Positions 17,717-27,229 of a DNA stretch of 64,000 nucleotides are shown here, one piece after another. The stretch lies in the NCBI RefSeq assembly GCF_009866765.1, contig NZ_CP019431.1, positions 4,216,001 through 4,280,000 of the forward strand. The letters are read 5' to 3'. The DNA comes from Pseudomonas sp. S35 (lineage in GTDB: Bacteria; Pseudomonadota; Gammaproteobacteria; Pseudomonadales; Pseudomonadaceae). Position 1 is the stretch's first letter; every line of letters starts with the position of its first letter. The notes under the pieces were generated by a model. That model saw only the letters and a program-made list of their open reading frames with translations, was not told the origin of the DNA and searched no databases. Made by a program: the position numbers and the translations under genes.

Positions 17717-18867
17717 GAGGCTTGGCTCCGTTGTTCGGCAGGTAAGGCAAAGCGGGTGATGGAAAACGCCGCAATCGGCGTGCTGGTGCTGCCGGTGGCG
17801 AGCAGTTCGGCCATCACATCGCCGACGCCAGGGCCAAGCTGGAAGCCATGGCCGCAAAAGCCAAAGGCATAGAACAGGCCGTCGACGGTGCCGCTTTGGC
17901 CCATCACCGGCAGCGAGTCCGGCAGGTAGCCTTCGATGCCGCTCCACACGCGGATGATATTCAGGTTGCCAACGCCCGGCAGCAGGCGGCGCATCTGGCT
18001 GATCTGGTTGAGGATACTGCGCGGCTCCACATAGGCGCGGCGGTTTTGCATGTCGGGTTTGCTGCGATAACCACCGCCGATGACGATATTGCCGCGTGGG
18101 ATCTGGCGAAAATAGATCACTTCCTCGGGGATCTTGGTGTACACACCGATCACCGTGGGCAAGGCGTAGGGCACCGGTTCGGTCACCGCCATCTGCGGGC
18201 CGTGGGTGTCCAGGGGCACCGGTTCGCCAAACTGCGCCGAGAGTTTCTGGCCCCAGGCGCCGGCGGTGATAAGCAGTTGCGCGGCCTGGAACTGGCGGCC
18301 GTCGGTGGTGGCGATGTGGAAGTCAGCGCCGATTTTTTGCACCTCGGCGACTTCGGTACGCTCTTCAATCCGGGCGCCCAGGCGAATCGCAGCGCGGGCA
18401 AAGGCCGGTGCCGCCAGGCGCGGGTTGGCGTGACCGTCATGGGGCGCGTAGGAGCCGCCCTTCACGTCCGGGCCCAGGAAACCAAAACGTTGATGCAACT
18501 CGGCGCCGCGATAGATCTTCAGGTCCAACTGTTCAGCTTCCGGCGCGGCCGCGTAGGCCTCCAGCTCGGCGATTTCGTCTTCGCGATAACACACGCGCAT
18601 ATGCCCGCTGGGGATGAACTCCAGGTCATCGTCGATCAACTCCGGCAGGCGTTTCCACAAGGCCCAAGAGCGGTTGGCCAAGGCCAGTTGGCCGAGGAAA
18701 CGCCCTTGTCGGCGCACATTGCCGAAGTTCACGCCGCTGGCGTACTGGCCGATCTGGTCACGCTCCAGCAGGATCACCGACTGCCCGCGACGGCGCAGGA
18801 AAAACGCAGTCGCCGCGCCCATCAGGCCGCCGCCGACAATCACCACATCTGTTTTTTGCACGCTCAT
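17713..18867 (-). CDS. FAD-dependent D-amino acid/sarcosine oxidase-type subunit
   Basis: 384 aa. The ADP-binding motif DVVIVGGGLMGAATAFFL opens the protein, and the DAO fold continues with VNFGNVRRQG and ITAGAWGQKL. The C-terminal flavin contact is YAFGFCGHGFQLGPGVGDVMAEL. The start at 18867 overlaps the stop of the preceding gene (4 bases). With the two upstream genes it forms a small 2Fe-2S / pyridine-nucleotide-FAD / DAO-type trio, the organisation of opine oxidases and HcnABC, so it is probably the catalytic beta subunit that oxidises a secondary or primary amine. Confidence 0.88.
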   Translation of the reverse strand: MSVQKTDVVIVGGGLMGAATAFFLRRRGQSVILLERDQIGQYASGVNFGNVRRQGRFLGQLALANRSWALWKRLPELIDDDLEFIPSGHMRVCYREDEIAELEAYAAAPEAEQLDLKIYRGAELHQRFGFLGPDVKGGSYAPHDGHANPRLAAPAFARAAIRLGARIEERTEVAEVQKIGADFHIATTDGRQFQAAQLLITAGAWGQKLSAQFGEPVPLDTHGPQMAVTEPVPYALPTVIGVYTKIPEEVIYFRQIPRGNIVIGGGYRSKPDMQNRRAYVEPRSILNQISQMRRLLPGVGNLNIIRVWSGIEGYLPDSLPVMGQSGTVDGLFYAFGFCGHGFQLGPGVGDVMAELLATGSTSTPIAAFSITRFALPAEQRSQAS

Positions 18868-20240
18868 GAAGCGGCCTCCTCGGTGAGCATCGACAAGGGT
18901 TTGACCGGCGCCTGGCCACGCTGGCGACCGACGTCCTGCACCTGGACACCGGCGGCGGCCGCAATCACTTCGGCCCCGGCCTGGGAGCAATAACGGCCCT
19001 GGCAACGGCCCATGCCGACACGGCTGAACGCCTTGGCACGGTTGACTTCGCAGGCGCCCTTTTCGTTTACCGTGCGGCGCAGTTCACCGGCGCTGATCAT
19101 CTCGCAGCGGCACACAATCGCACTGTCGGGCAGCGCCTTGGCCTGTTCGCTGGGCCACGGAAACGCTTGGGCCAGGCCGAGACGGAATTGGTCCATCACT
19201 GCCAGGGCCTGCTGTTGTTCCTCACGCAGCACCTTATCCACCGGTTGTTTTAAATCCTCCAACAGCGCCAGCGCTACCAGGCGCCCGGCGTGCTCGGCGG
19301 CGTCGGCGCCACGGATTTTCGAACCGTCACCGGCCGCATACACGCCCTTCACCGAGGTACGCCCCGCGGCGTCGGTAGCCAGCCACCACTGGCTCGACGC
19401 CTGATCAAAGGCCATAGCGCAGCCGGCCAGATCGCCCAACTGGGTTTCCGGGCGCAGGTGATAACCCAGCGCCACGGCATCGGCCTGCACGGTCTCGGTC
19501 CGCCCGTTGCCCGTGCAAAAGCGCACGCCCATCACGCCATTGGCTGCATCGCCCAGCACCTGCAGCGGCTTGATCCCCAAGTGCACCGCCACGTTGGCGC
19601 GATACAGCTGGGCCAGTAATTTGATCCCGGTGAACAACAAACCCGGCCGCGCCAGCAGCTTGGGCAAGGCCTTGATCCGCAGGCTCATCGGCGAGGTATC
19701 GAGCACCGCCGCCACCGTGGCACCGGCTTTCACATACTGGCTGGCGACCAGATACAGCAGCGGCCCACTGCCCATGAACACCACGCGGTGGCCGATGGAC
19801 ACGGCTTGGTTCTTCAGCGCGATCTGCGCGCCGCCGAGGCTGTAGGTGCCCGCCAGCTGCCAGCCTTCGATGGGCATCAAGCGGTCGGTGGCGCCGGTGC
19901 AGAGGATCAGTGCGTCGTAGTCCACGGTGCTGTGACGGCCCTGGCTGACGCAGCACAACTGCCCCGGCGTGAGGTTCCACACCAGGGTGTCGGGGCGGTA
20001 GTCGATGGCGCCGCGCAGGCGGTCGAAACTCTGGTGCAGGTCTTGCGCCTTGGTCGCTTCGCTGCCGTACAAGGTGGCGTAGTCGCGGGTAAAGCCTTGG
20101 GGCTGACGACGGTAGATCTGCCCGCCGTCGCGGCGGTTTTCATCAATGACAATGGGGCGGATACCGGCAGCCAGCAAGGTTTCGGCGCAACGCACCCCGG
20201 CAGGTCCAGCCCCCACAATGACTACCCGTGCAGTGGCCAT
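18864..20240 (-). CDS. NAD(P)/FAD-dependent oxidoreductase with BFD-type 2Fe-2S domain (opine oxidase/HcnB-like)
   Basis: 458 aa. The N-terminal dinucleotide fold VVIVGAGPAGVRCAETLLAA is followed by a second one near residue 150 and by VYAAGDGSKIRGAD. The C-terminal ~90 residues carry a BFD-like cluster site (VCRCEMISAGELR, then GMGRCQGRYCSQ), giving Cys ligands in C-x-C and C-x4-C patterns. This is the alpha subunit layout of octopine/nopaline oxidases and HcnB. It overlaps the ferredoxin-like gene by 19 bases and the DAO-type subunit by 4, so the three are tightly coupled. Confidence 0.9.
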   Translation of the reverse strand: MATARVVIVGAGPAGVRCAETLLAAGIRPIVIDENRRDGGQIYRRQPQGFTRDYATLYGSEATKAQDLHQSFDRLRGAIDYRPDTLVWNLTPGQLCCVSQGRHSTVDYDALILCTGATDRLMPIEGWQLAGTYSLGGAQIALKNQAVSIGHRVVFMGSGPLLYLVASQYVKAGATVAAVLDTSPMSLRIKALPKLLARPGLLFTGIKLLAQLYRANVAVHLGIKPLQVLGDAANGVMGVRFCTGNGRTETVQADAVALGYHLRPETQLGDLAGCAMAFDQASSQWWLATDAAGRTSVKGVYAAGDGSKIRGADAAEHAGRLVALALLEDLKQPVDKVLREEQQQALAVMDQFRLGLAQAFPWPSEQAKALPDSAIVCRCEMISAGELRRTVNEKGACEVNRAKAFSRVGMGRCQGRYCSQAGAEVIAAAAGVQVQDVGRQRGQAPVKPLSMLTEEAAS

Positions 20241-20530
20241 GTCGCCTCCGGTTGTGTGGTGACAATGTCCAGCCCATCACGGACTTCATTGGAACAGGCA
20301 CGCAGGCGTTCGCCGCTGCGGGTCCACACCCAGCAGTCCTGGCACGCGCCCATCAGGCAGAAACCGGCGCGGCGGCCGCTGTCGAATTCGGACTGGCGCA
20401 AGGCGTTGCCCTGGGTCAGCAGCGCGACCATCAGGGTGTCGCCCTGCAGGGCTTCGATGGGTGCGCCGTCCACGGTCAGGCTGACCGTTGGCCGGCCCTG
20501 TTCGGCCAGCCTCACAAAACGCCCGTTCAT
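20222..20530 (-). CDS. Small 2Fe-2S protein, HcnA/opine oxidase gamma-like
   Basis: 102 aa. The cluster-binding motif GFCLMGACQDCWV, followed by a fourth Cys in RLRACSNEV, matches the 2Fer_4 domain found as a separate subunit in HcnA-type and opine/proline dehydrogenase complexes. A beta-grasp start (VSLTVDGAPIEA) precedes it. Overlaps the ABC ATPase gene by 4 bases and the next gene by 19. It should shuttle electrons within the amine dehydrogenase formed by this gene and the next two. Confidence 0.9.
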   Translation of the reverse strand: MNGRFVRLAEQGRPTVSLTVDGAPIEALQGDTLMVALLTQGNALRQSEFDSGRRAGFCLMGACQDCWVWTRSGERLRACSNEVRDGLDIVTTQPEATWPLHG

Positions 20531-22368
20531 GCATAGGCTCCCAAGGTCATGGTCGTGACGCCCTGCTGGGTGTTCAGCAAATGGGCGCCGTCGTGGTGGC
20601 AGAGGATTTCACTGCCGTTGTCCAGCCGGCGACGGTTCGGCGCGGTGCGGTTGCACAGCCCGTCGACCCGCACCGGACAGCGGTTGAGGAAGGTGCACAG
20701 CTGCGGCACGTTGGCCCGCGCGCCAATCGGCGGCAGCTCGGCGCAGGTGGTGCCGCAGTTTTCCAGCCAGCCCTGGCGCAGCTCCGGCACCGAGTGAATC
20801 AACAGGTCGGTGTAAGGATGGAACGGCGCCTCGGCAAACGACTGGCGGCTGCCGGCCTGCACCTTGTGACCGCTGTACATCACCACAATGTCGTCGCACA
20901 GCGCACGCACGGTGGAGATGTCGTGGCTGATAAACAGGTAGGACACGCCCAGTTGCTGGCGCAGGTCGCGCAACAGTTCGAGGATCGCCGCGCCGACCAC
21001 CGTGTCGAGGGCCGAGGTGACTTCATCGCACAGGATCAAGTCCGGCTTGGCGGCCAGTGCCCGGGCCAGGTTGACCCGCTGCTTTTGCCCACCGGACAGT
21101 TCATTCGGGCGCCGCTCGGCCATGTCCCGCGGCAGGCGCACCAGGTCGAGCAGTTCGCCGATACGCGCCTGCAATGCGGCGCCTTTGAGGCCGAAGTACA
21201 TCTTCAACGGACGGCTGAGGATGGTTGCTACGCTGTGCATCGGGTTGAGCGCAGTGTCGGCGTTCTGGAACACCATCTGAATGCGGCGGAACTGCTCCGG
21301 CGTGCGGTGGGACAGGCTCGCGCCCAAGGGTTGGCCGTCAAACGTCAGGCCGCCGAGGGCCGGGGTCAGCAGCCCGGCGACTACCCGCGCCAAGGTCGAC
21401 TTGCCCGAGCCCGACTCGCCAATCACGCCAATGGCCTGGCCACGGCGTACGGTGAGGTCGATGTCTTCGAGCACGCGGATCGCCGGCATGCCGTGCAGGT
21501 TCTTGTTGCCGTAGCCGGCGGTGAGGCCGCTGATGGTCAGCAAAGGCGTGTCTGCGGCGATGCCACAGGGTGGGCGAATGGTTTCGTCGGGCCGTGCGGC
21601 GGCCAGCAGGCTGCGGGTGTAGGCGTGGGCCGGGGCTTTGAGCAGCGGCGCGGTGGCGCTCTGTTCGAGGATCTGCCCGCCGTTGAGCACCACGATCTGA
21701 TCGGCCATCTGCGCCACCACCGCTAGGTCGTGGGACACGTACACCGCCGTGGCGCCGCGCTCGCGCACCACACGCTTGAAAGCGCGCAGCACGTCGATCT
21801 GGGTGGTCACGTCCAGCGCCGTGGTCGGTTCGTCGAGCACCACCAGCAGCGGGTCGCTGATCAGCGCCATCGCCGCCATCACCCGTTGCAGTTGCCCGCC
21901 GGAGACCTGGTGGGGGTAACGTTGACCGATGGTTTCAGGGTTCGGCAGGGCCAGGTCGCGAAACAGCTCGACGGCCTTGGCTTGCAACGCCGCCCGAGTG
22001 CCGAGGCCGTGAATCAACGCGCCCTCCACCACTTGATCGATGAGTTTTTTCGCGGGGTTGAACGCGGCTGCCGCACTTTGCGCGATATAGGACACGCGAT
22101 TGCCGCGCAGGCCTTGCAGCTGTTTTTCGCTGAGGGCGAGCATGTCGTGTTCACCGACCTGCACCACCCCGCCGGACAACCGGCAGCCCCGCCGCGCATA
22201 ACCCAGCAACGCCAGGGCGATGGTGGTCTTGCCCGAGCCGGACTCGCCAATCAGCGCCAGCACTTCGCCTTTCTCCAGGGTAAAGCTCACCCCCTTGACG
22301 ATCTCTACCTCACCGCGCTCGCCACAGGCGACCACGCGCAGGTCTTCGACCCGAATCAACTCAGTCAT
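20527..22368 (-). CDS. Peptide-type ABC importer, two fused ATPase domains (GsiA/DppDF-like)
   Basis: 613 aa with two complete ATPase domains. Domain 1 has Walker A GESGSGKTTIA near residue 40, signature HQVSGGQLQR and Walker B LLVVLDEPTTALD. Domain 2 (from about 285) has GESGSGKSTLARV, NELSGGQKQRVNLARAL and LILCDEVTSALD. Each is followed by the C-terminal extension typical of oligopeptide transporter ATPases. Such fusions occur in GsiA and YejF-type systems. It powers the two permeases encoded just upstream. The stop overlaps the 2Fe-2S gene, linking import to oxidation. Confidence 0.93.
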   Translation of the reverse strand: MTELIRVEDLRVVACGERGEVEIVKGVSFTLEKGEVLALIGESGSGKTTIALALLGYARRGCRLSGGVVQVGEHDMLALSEKQLQGLRGNRVSYIAQSAAAAFNPAKKLIDQVVEGALIHGLGTRAALQAKAVELFRDLALPNPETIGQRYPHQVSGGQLQRVMAAMALISDPLLVVLDEPTTALDVTTQIDVLRAFKRVVRERGATAVYVSHDLAVVAQMADQIVVLNGGQILEQSATAPLLKAPAHAYTRSLLAAARPDETIRPPCGIAADTPLLTISGLTAGYGNKNLHGMPAIRVLEDIDLTVRRGQAIGVIGESGSGKSTLARVVAGLLTPALGGLTFDGQPLGASLSHRTPEQFRRIQMVFQNADTALNPMHSVATILSRPLKMYFGLKGAALQARIGELLDLVRLPRDMAERRPNELSGGQKQRVNLARALAAKPDLILCDEVTSALDTVVGAAILELLRDLRQQLGVSYLFISHDISTVRALCDDIVVMYSGHKVQAGSRQSFAEAPFHPYTDLLIHSVPELRQGWLENCGTTCAELPPIGARANVPQLCTFLNRCPVRVDGLCNRTAPNRRRLDNGSEILCHHDGAHLLNTQQGVTTMTLGAYA

Positions 22369-22369
22369 T

Positions 22370-23236
22370 TCAATGGCCTCCCGTGCGGCGACTGCGTCGG
22401 GATGACAGCCGGTCGATAAACAGATTCACGCCAATGGTCAGGGTGCCGATGGCCAAGGCCGGCAGCACGATGGCCGGTGCGCCCTGGCCAAGGCCGCCAA
22501 TGTTTTCGCGCACCAGCGAGCCCAGATCCGCATCCGGCGGCTGCACGCCCAACCCGAGGAAACTCATGCCGCTGAGCAGCAGCACGATAAACCCGAAGCG
22601 CAGCCCCAGGTCGGTGAGCACCGGGTTGAGCATGTTTGGCAGGATTTCCACGCAGGCGATGTACACCCGCCGCTCGCCACGGGTGCGGGCGACTTGCACG
22701 TATTCCAGGGCTTCGATATTCACCGCCATGCTGCGCGCAATGCGAAACGCGCCGGGGCTGAAGCTGAGCACGGCGGTGGTGATCAATAGCGTCACCGAGG
22801 AGCCGAACGCCGAAACCATGATCAGCGCGAGCATTTTGCTCGGGATCGAAATAAACGCGTCCATCAGCCGGCTGATGATTTCGTCCAGCCATTTGGGCGA
22901 GACCACCGACAGCAACGCGCAGCCGGTACCCAGGCCGCTGGCCAACACCGCCGCCACCAGCGCCAGGCCAACGGTAAAGCGTGCGCCGACCAGGATGCGA
23001 CTGAGCATGTCGCGGCCCAGGTAATCGGTGCCGAATGGGTAGGTAGCGCTGATGCTGTCGAAGATGTTGTCGGACACCACTTCACCCACCGGGTGCGGCG
23101 CCAGCCAGGGACCGAACAGCGCCACCAGCAGCCAGCTCACGCACACCACGGCGCCCACCAACCCGAGCCAGGACGGCGCGTTGGAGACTTTGCCCGCCGA
23201 CAGGTCGGGCGTTGTTTTCACCATGAGGTTGTTCAT
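22370..23236 (-). CDS. Peptide-type ABC importer permease (DppC/GsiD-like)
   Basis: 288 aa inner-membrane permease with an N-terminal membrane helix and GTDYLGRDMLSRIL, the hallmark of DppC/OppC proteins. The EAA loop is seen as EYVQVARTRGERRVYIACVE, followed by ILPNMLNPVL. ATG 23236 was chosen over the internal MVK start because the stop of the dppB-like gene overlaps it. It pairs with the DppB-type permease upstream. Confidence 0.92.
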   Translation of the reverse strand: MNNLMVKTTPDLSAGKVSNAPSWLGLVGAVVCVSWLLVALFGPWLAPHPVGEVVSDNIFDSISATYPFGTDYLGRDMLSRILVGARFTVGLALVAAVLASGLGTGCALLSVVSPKWLDEIISRLMDAFISIPSKMLALIMVSAFGSSVTLLITTAVLSFSPGAFRIARSMAVNIEALEYVQVARTRGERRVYIACVEILPNMLNPVLTDLGLRFGFIVLLLSGMSFLGLGVQPPDADLGSLVRENIGGLGQGAPAIVLPALAIGTLTIGVNLFIDRLSSRRSRRTGGH

Positions 23237-24189
23237 TGATTTCTCAGCCTCGGGTTGGACAGGATCGCGCACAGGTCGGCGAGCAGCACCAGGCCCAGGT
23301 AGGCCGCGCAGAACAACATGGTGCAGGCTTGCACCAGCGCCATGTCACGGTTGGTCACCGCATCGACCATCAGGCTGGCAATGCCGGGGTAGTTGAAGAT
23401 CGTCTCGACAATCACCACCCCGCCCAGCAGGTACGACAGGCTCAAGGCAATGGCGTTGGCAATCGGCCCGATGGCATTGGGCAGTGCATGCTGCAGTACG
23501 ATGCGCACCGGACCTACGCCCTTCAGGCGAGCCATTTCCACGTAGGGGCTGTCGAGTTGATCGATGACCGCAGCGCGGGTCATGCGGGCCATTTGCGCGA
23601 CGATCACGCAGCACAGGGTCATCACTGGCAGCGCGTAGGTGCGCATGAATTGCCAGGGTGAGCTGATATCGCTGGCGTAGGACAGCGCCGACAACCAACC
23701 AAGGTTGACCGCAAAAATCAGCACCGCCAGGGTCGCCACCAGAAACTCCGGCACCGCGACCATGGCCAGGGTCACAAAACTGAGGAAGCTGTCGATGCGC
23801 CCGCCCCGGCCCATTGCCGAGCCGATGCCGAGCACCATCGCCACCGGCACCGAGACCAACGCCGTGGTGGCCGCCAGCATCAAGGTGTTGGGCACGCGTC
23901 CGGCCATCAGCTCACCCACCGGCATGGCGTTGGACACCGACACGCCCATATCGCCGCTGAGCAGGTTCATCAACCAGTGCAGGTAACGCAACACACCGGG
24001 CTGGTCCAACCCCAGTTTCAGGCGCAGCGCCGCCACCTGTTCAGGGGTGGCGAACTGGCCAAGGGATTGTTGCGCCGCGTCCCCCGGCAGTACCGCCGTG
24101 ATCGCGAACACGACCATAGACACGATCAACAAGGTCACGACCCCGGCGCCGAGGCGCCGGCCGATCAACCACAGTGTATTGCTATTCAT
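23233..24189 (-). CDS. Peptide-type ABC importer permease (DppB/GsiC-like)
   Basis: 318 aa. N-terminal helix, then VLPGDAAQQSLGQFATPEQV and LGLDQPGVLRYLHWL, typical of DppB/OppB. The EAA motif is YVEMARLKGVGPVRIVLQHA, followed by LPNAIGPI. The start at 24189 has an excellent Shine-Dalgarno (GAGGAGGGC) and lies 13 bp after the binding-protein gene. Works with the DppC-like permease and the fused ATPase. Confidence 0.93.
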   Translation of the reverse strand: MNSNTLWLIGRRLGAGVVTLLIVSMVVFAITAVLPGDAAQQSLGQFATPEQVAALRLKLGLDQPGVLRYLHWLMNLLSGDMGVSVSNAMPVGELMAGRVPNTLMLAATTALVSVPVAMVLGIGSAMGRGGRIDSFLSFVTLAMVAVPEFLVATLAVLIFAVNLGWLSALSYASDISSPWQFMRTYALPVMTLCCVIVAQMARMTRAAVIDQLDSPYVEMARLKGVGPVRIVLQHALPNAIGPIANAIALSLSYLLGGVVIVETIFNYPGIASLMVDAVTNRDMALVQACTMLFCAAYLGLVLLADLCAILSNPRLRNQ

Positions 24190-24202
24190 CGCCCTGCCCT
24201 CC

Positions 24203-25840
24203 TCAAGCGTCCAACCACACCTGCTCGGCGAACATGTAGCCCATGAAGCCGCCCAGCGGGTTGCTGTCGTAGCCCTTGATGCGCTGGTCCACGCCGTCGA
24301 TGTTGCTGATGAACACCGGGATGCCGATACCCGCGTGGTCATGCACCAGGGTCTGCATGTCGGCGTACATCTTGGCGCGCTTGGCGTCGTCGGTTTCGCC
24401 GCGAGCCAGCATCAGCAATTGGTCGAACTGATCGTTCTGCCAGCCGGACTCGTTCCACGGCGCCTTGGACTGGAAGAACTGCGAGAACATCACGTCGGCG
24501 TTGGGCCGTGGGTTGATGTTGCCGAAGCTCAACGGGTGCTTCATCCAGTGGTTGGACCAGTAGCCATCGCTGGGCAGGCGGTTCACGTCGAGCTTGAGCC
24601 CGGCCTGTTTCGCCGATTGCTGCAGCAGCACGGCGATGTCCACCGAACCGGTCGCGGCCGGCGAGGCCATCAGCGGCATGGTGATGCTTTCCATGCCGGC
24701 TTTTTTCAGCAGGAACTTGGCTTTTTCCGGGTCGTAGACGGTCTGCGGCAGGTCGGTGTTGAAGTAACGCGAGCCCGGCGCAATCGGCTGGTCGTTACCG
24801 ACCACGGCAAAGCCACGGAACACTGCGGACTTGACCTGCTCGCGGTCCAGCAGCAGCTTCATGGCCTGGGTGAATTCCGGGCTTTTGCCGGGCATCTGGT
24901 CCTGACGGATGATCAAGTCAGTGTAGTTGCCCGACGGCGCATCGACGACGCGGTGTTTGGCGCTGGCCTTGATACGCGTGGTGGAGCGCGGGTTGACCTC
25001 GTTGATCATGTGCACATCGCCGGACAGCAGCGCGTTGACCCGCGACGGCTCGTCGCCGATAGCGATGAATTCGATCTCGTCCAGGTACGGCAGGCCCGGC
25101 TTCCAGTAATTCTTGTTGCGCACGGCAATCGAACGCACACCCGGCTTGAACTCGCCGACTGTGAACGGCCCGGTGCCGATGCCTTTGTTGAAGTCGGTGG
25201 TGCCTTCGGGAACGATCAACAGGTGCGACACGGCGAGGATCGACGGCAACTCGGCATTGGGTGCACTGAGGCGGATCTGCACTTCGTTGGGCCCGCTGGC
25301 CTTGATCTCGGTGAACTGCTCCAGCAGCGCCATGACTTTGGAACCGGTGATCGGGTCCTTCTGGCGGCTCAGGGAGAACACCACGTCGGCGGCAGTCAGC
25401 GCCTTGCCGTTGTGGAAGGTCACGTCCTTGCGCAGGGTAATGGTCCACAGGGTGGCATCCACGTTGTCGATGCGCTCGGCCAGTTCCAGTTGCGGCACCA
25501 GGTGCTTATCGAAACGGGTCAGGCCGTTATAGAACATGAAGTGGCGCACGTAGTCGGTAGACAGCGCGCCCTTGGCCGGGTCGAGGGTGTCGGCGGTGGA
25601 GCTGGACATGCCCGCCACGCGGATCTTGCCGCCCGGCTTGCCCTTGCCGTCCACCGCGGCTTCATCGGCAAACAGCTTGCCGGCGGCGCCGAACAGGCTG
25701 CCTGCCCCAGCGGCGGCCACACCGGCCACGCCAAGCATCTGCAGGGCGTTACGGCGCGACATGCCACGATTGAGACCTTCGAAAATCCGCAGGCTGTCCT
25801 GGCCGGAAATGAGGTCGGGGGTGTTTTTGTTGTCAGTCAT
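24203..25840 (-). CDS. Peptide-type ABC transporter periplasmic binding protein (family 5)
   Basis: 545 aa. The N-terminus carries a twin-arginine-type export signal (MSRRNALQMLGVAGVAAAGA, residues 27-46) preceded by a 26-residue n-region. The family 5 body includes LDPAKGALSTDYV, TFHNGKALTAADVVFSL, GTGPFTVGEF and YWKPGLPYLDEIEF. It binds a peptide-like or opine-like ligand in the periplasm for the downstream permeases. Tat export of a family 5 binding protein is known but uncommon. The Shine-Dalgarno for ATG 25840 is weak. Confidence 0.92.
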   Translation of the reverse strand: MTDNKNTPDLISGQDSLRIFEGLNRGMSRRNALQMLGVAGVAAAGAGSLFGAAGKLFADEAAVDGKGKPGGKIRVAGMSSSTADTLDPAKGALSTDYVRHFMFYNGLTRFDKHLVPQLELAERIDNVDATLWTITLRKDVTFHNGKALTAADVVFSLSRQKDPITGSKVMALLEQFTEIKASGPNEVQIRLSAPNAELPSILAVSHLLIVPEGTTDFNKGIGTGPFTVGEFKPGVRSIAVRNKNYWKPGLPYLDEIEFIAIGDEPSRVNALLSGDVHMINEVNPRSTTRIKASAKHRVVDAPSGNYTDLIIRQDQMPGKSPEFTQAMKLLLDREQVKSAVFRGFAVVGNDQPIAPGSRYFNTDLPQTVYDPEKAKFLLKKAGMESITMPLMASPAATGSVDIAVLLQQSAKQAGLKLDVNRLPSDGYWSNHWMKHPLSFGNINPRPNADVMFSQFFQSKAPWNESGWQNDQFDQLLMLARGETDDAKRAKMYADMQTLVHDHAGIGIPVFISNIDGVDQRIKGYDSNPLGGFMGYMFAEQVWLDA

Positions 25841-25935
25841 AGCAAGGCTACCTGTCGATAATCGGAAGAATCGAGTGCTCACGGATGTCCGGAGCGTCCT
25901 GGAAACGCAAACGACGGTGACGCAACAACGGCAAC

Positions 25936-27210
25936 TCAGTGCAAATAGTCTTGGAACCGGTAGTAGGCGCCCACAAAGGGCAAAAACCAGGGCTTGCCGA
26001 AATGCCCGGGAATCGCCGGCCATTCCAGTTCACGCCACGGGTTGGCGGCCGCATTGCCGGCCATGACCTCGGCCATCACCTGGCCCATGTGCACCGACAT
26101 CTGCACGCCATGCCCGCTGTAGCCCATAGAGTGGAACACCCCGCCATGCTGGCCGGCGCGGGGCAGGCGGTCGGACGTCATGTCCACCAGGCCACCCCAG
26201 CAGTAGTCGATCTTCACGTGCGCCAACTGCGGGAACATGTTCAACATCGCCGCTCGCAGCACTTTGCCGCTCTTGGCGTCGGAGACGCTGTCAGACATCG
26301 CAAACCGCGCACGCCCGCCGAACAGCAGGCGGTTGTCCGGCGTCAGGCGAAAGTAGTTGCCGATCATGCGGCTGGTCACATAAGCCCGATGTTGCGGCAG
26401 CAACTGGTCGATCAGGGTTTGGGGCAAGACTTCGGTGGCGATCACAAAACTGCCCACCGGCACGATGCGCCGGCGGTACCAACCGAGGTCCCCATGCTGG
26501 CACGCGCCGGTAGCCAGCAACACTTGGCCGGCGTGCAGCGAACCCTTGACGGTGTTGACCTGGTAACCGCCGGCCTGGGCTTTCCAGTCCTTGACCTCGG
26601 TGTGTTCGTGGATCATCGCCCCACGCCGCGCCGCCGCTTCAGCCAAGCCGACACCAAAGCGGCCGACGTGCATCTGCACGCCGTTGCGTTGCAGCAGGCC
26701 GCCATGGAACTGCGCCGACTTGACTTCAGCGCGGGTCTGTTCGGCGTTGAGCAATTCGACCTCGGCATCCACCTCCCGACGGATCAGCTCACAGGTACGG
26801 GCCAGGCCTTCGTAATGCAGGGGCTTGGCCGCCAACTTGAGTTTGCCGTTGCGCACAAGGTCACAGGCGATCCCTTCCTGTTCGACCAGCGACACCACGC
26901 TCTGCACCGCACTTTCGTACGCCTGGTAATAGGCACGCGCCTTGGCCGCACCGAGGCCGGCGTGCAGCCCGGCGTAATCCTGGGCCACCCCGGTGTTGCA
27001 CTGCCCACCGTTGCGCCCCGAGGCCTCGCCGATCACCCGCCCGGCGTCCAGCACCACCACGCTGGCACCCTTGAGCGCCAACGCCCGCGCTGCCGCCAAG
27101 CCGGTGAAACCGCCACCGACCACGGCCACATCGACCTGCTTGGGCAAACCGCCCAGTTGGGCGCCAGTAAACGCCGGTGCGGTGTCGAGCCAATAGGATT
27201 CGCTGCCCAT
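25936..27210 (-). CDS. FAD-dependent amine oxidase, PuuB/OrdL-like
   Basis: 424 aa DAO-family flavoenzyme. The nucleotide-binding site is VDVAVVGGGFTGLAAARALA, followed by IGEASGRNGGQCNTG, characteristic of the gamma-glutamylputrescine oxidase (PuuB/OrdL) subgroup, and the C-terminal SMGYSGHGVQMSVHMG. It starts SYWLDTAP, the usual N-terminus of this group (typically SYW). AAGGGG precedes ATG 27210. The gene lies 19 bp after the HAD gene and 95 bp before the binding protein gene. It probably oxidises an amine produced or imported by the same operon; product H2O2 and an aldehyde. Confidence 0.9.
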   Translation of the reverse strand: MGSESYWLDTAPAFTGAQLGGLPKQVDVAVVGGGFTGLAAARALALKGASVVVLDAGRVIGEASGRNGGQCNTGVAQDYAGLHAGLGAAKARAYYQAYESAVQSVVSLVEQEGIACDLVRNGKLKLAAKPLHYEGLARTCELIRREVDAEVELLNAEQTRAEVKSAQFHGGLLQRNGVQMHVGRFGVGLAEAAARRGAMIHEHTEVKDWKAQAGGYQVNTVKGSLHAGQVLLATGACQHGDLGWYRRRIVPVGSFVIATEVLPQTLIDQLLPQHRAYVTSRMIGNYFRLTPDNRLLFGGRARFAMSDSVSDAKSGKVLRAAMLNMFPQLAHVKIDYCWGGLVDMTSDRLPRAGQHGGVFHSMGYSGHGVQMSVHMGQVMAEVMAGNAAANPWRELEWPAIPGHFGKPWFLPFVGAYYRFQDYLH

Positions 27211-27229
27211 GTCTTGCCCCTTGTGTGCG

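Noticed and set aside
17713..20530. True hydrogen cyanide synthase HcnABC
   Set aside because: The trio has the same layout, but it is embedded in an importer operon and the DAO-type subunit does not match HcnC in the parts I know; a related amine or opine oxidase is more likely.
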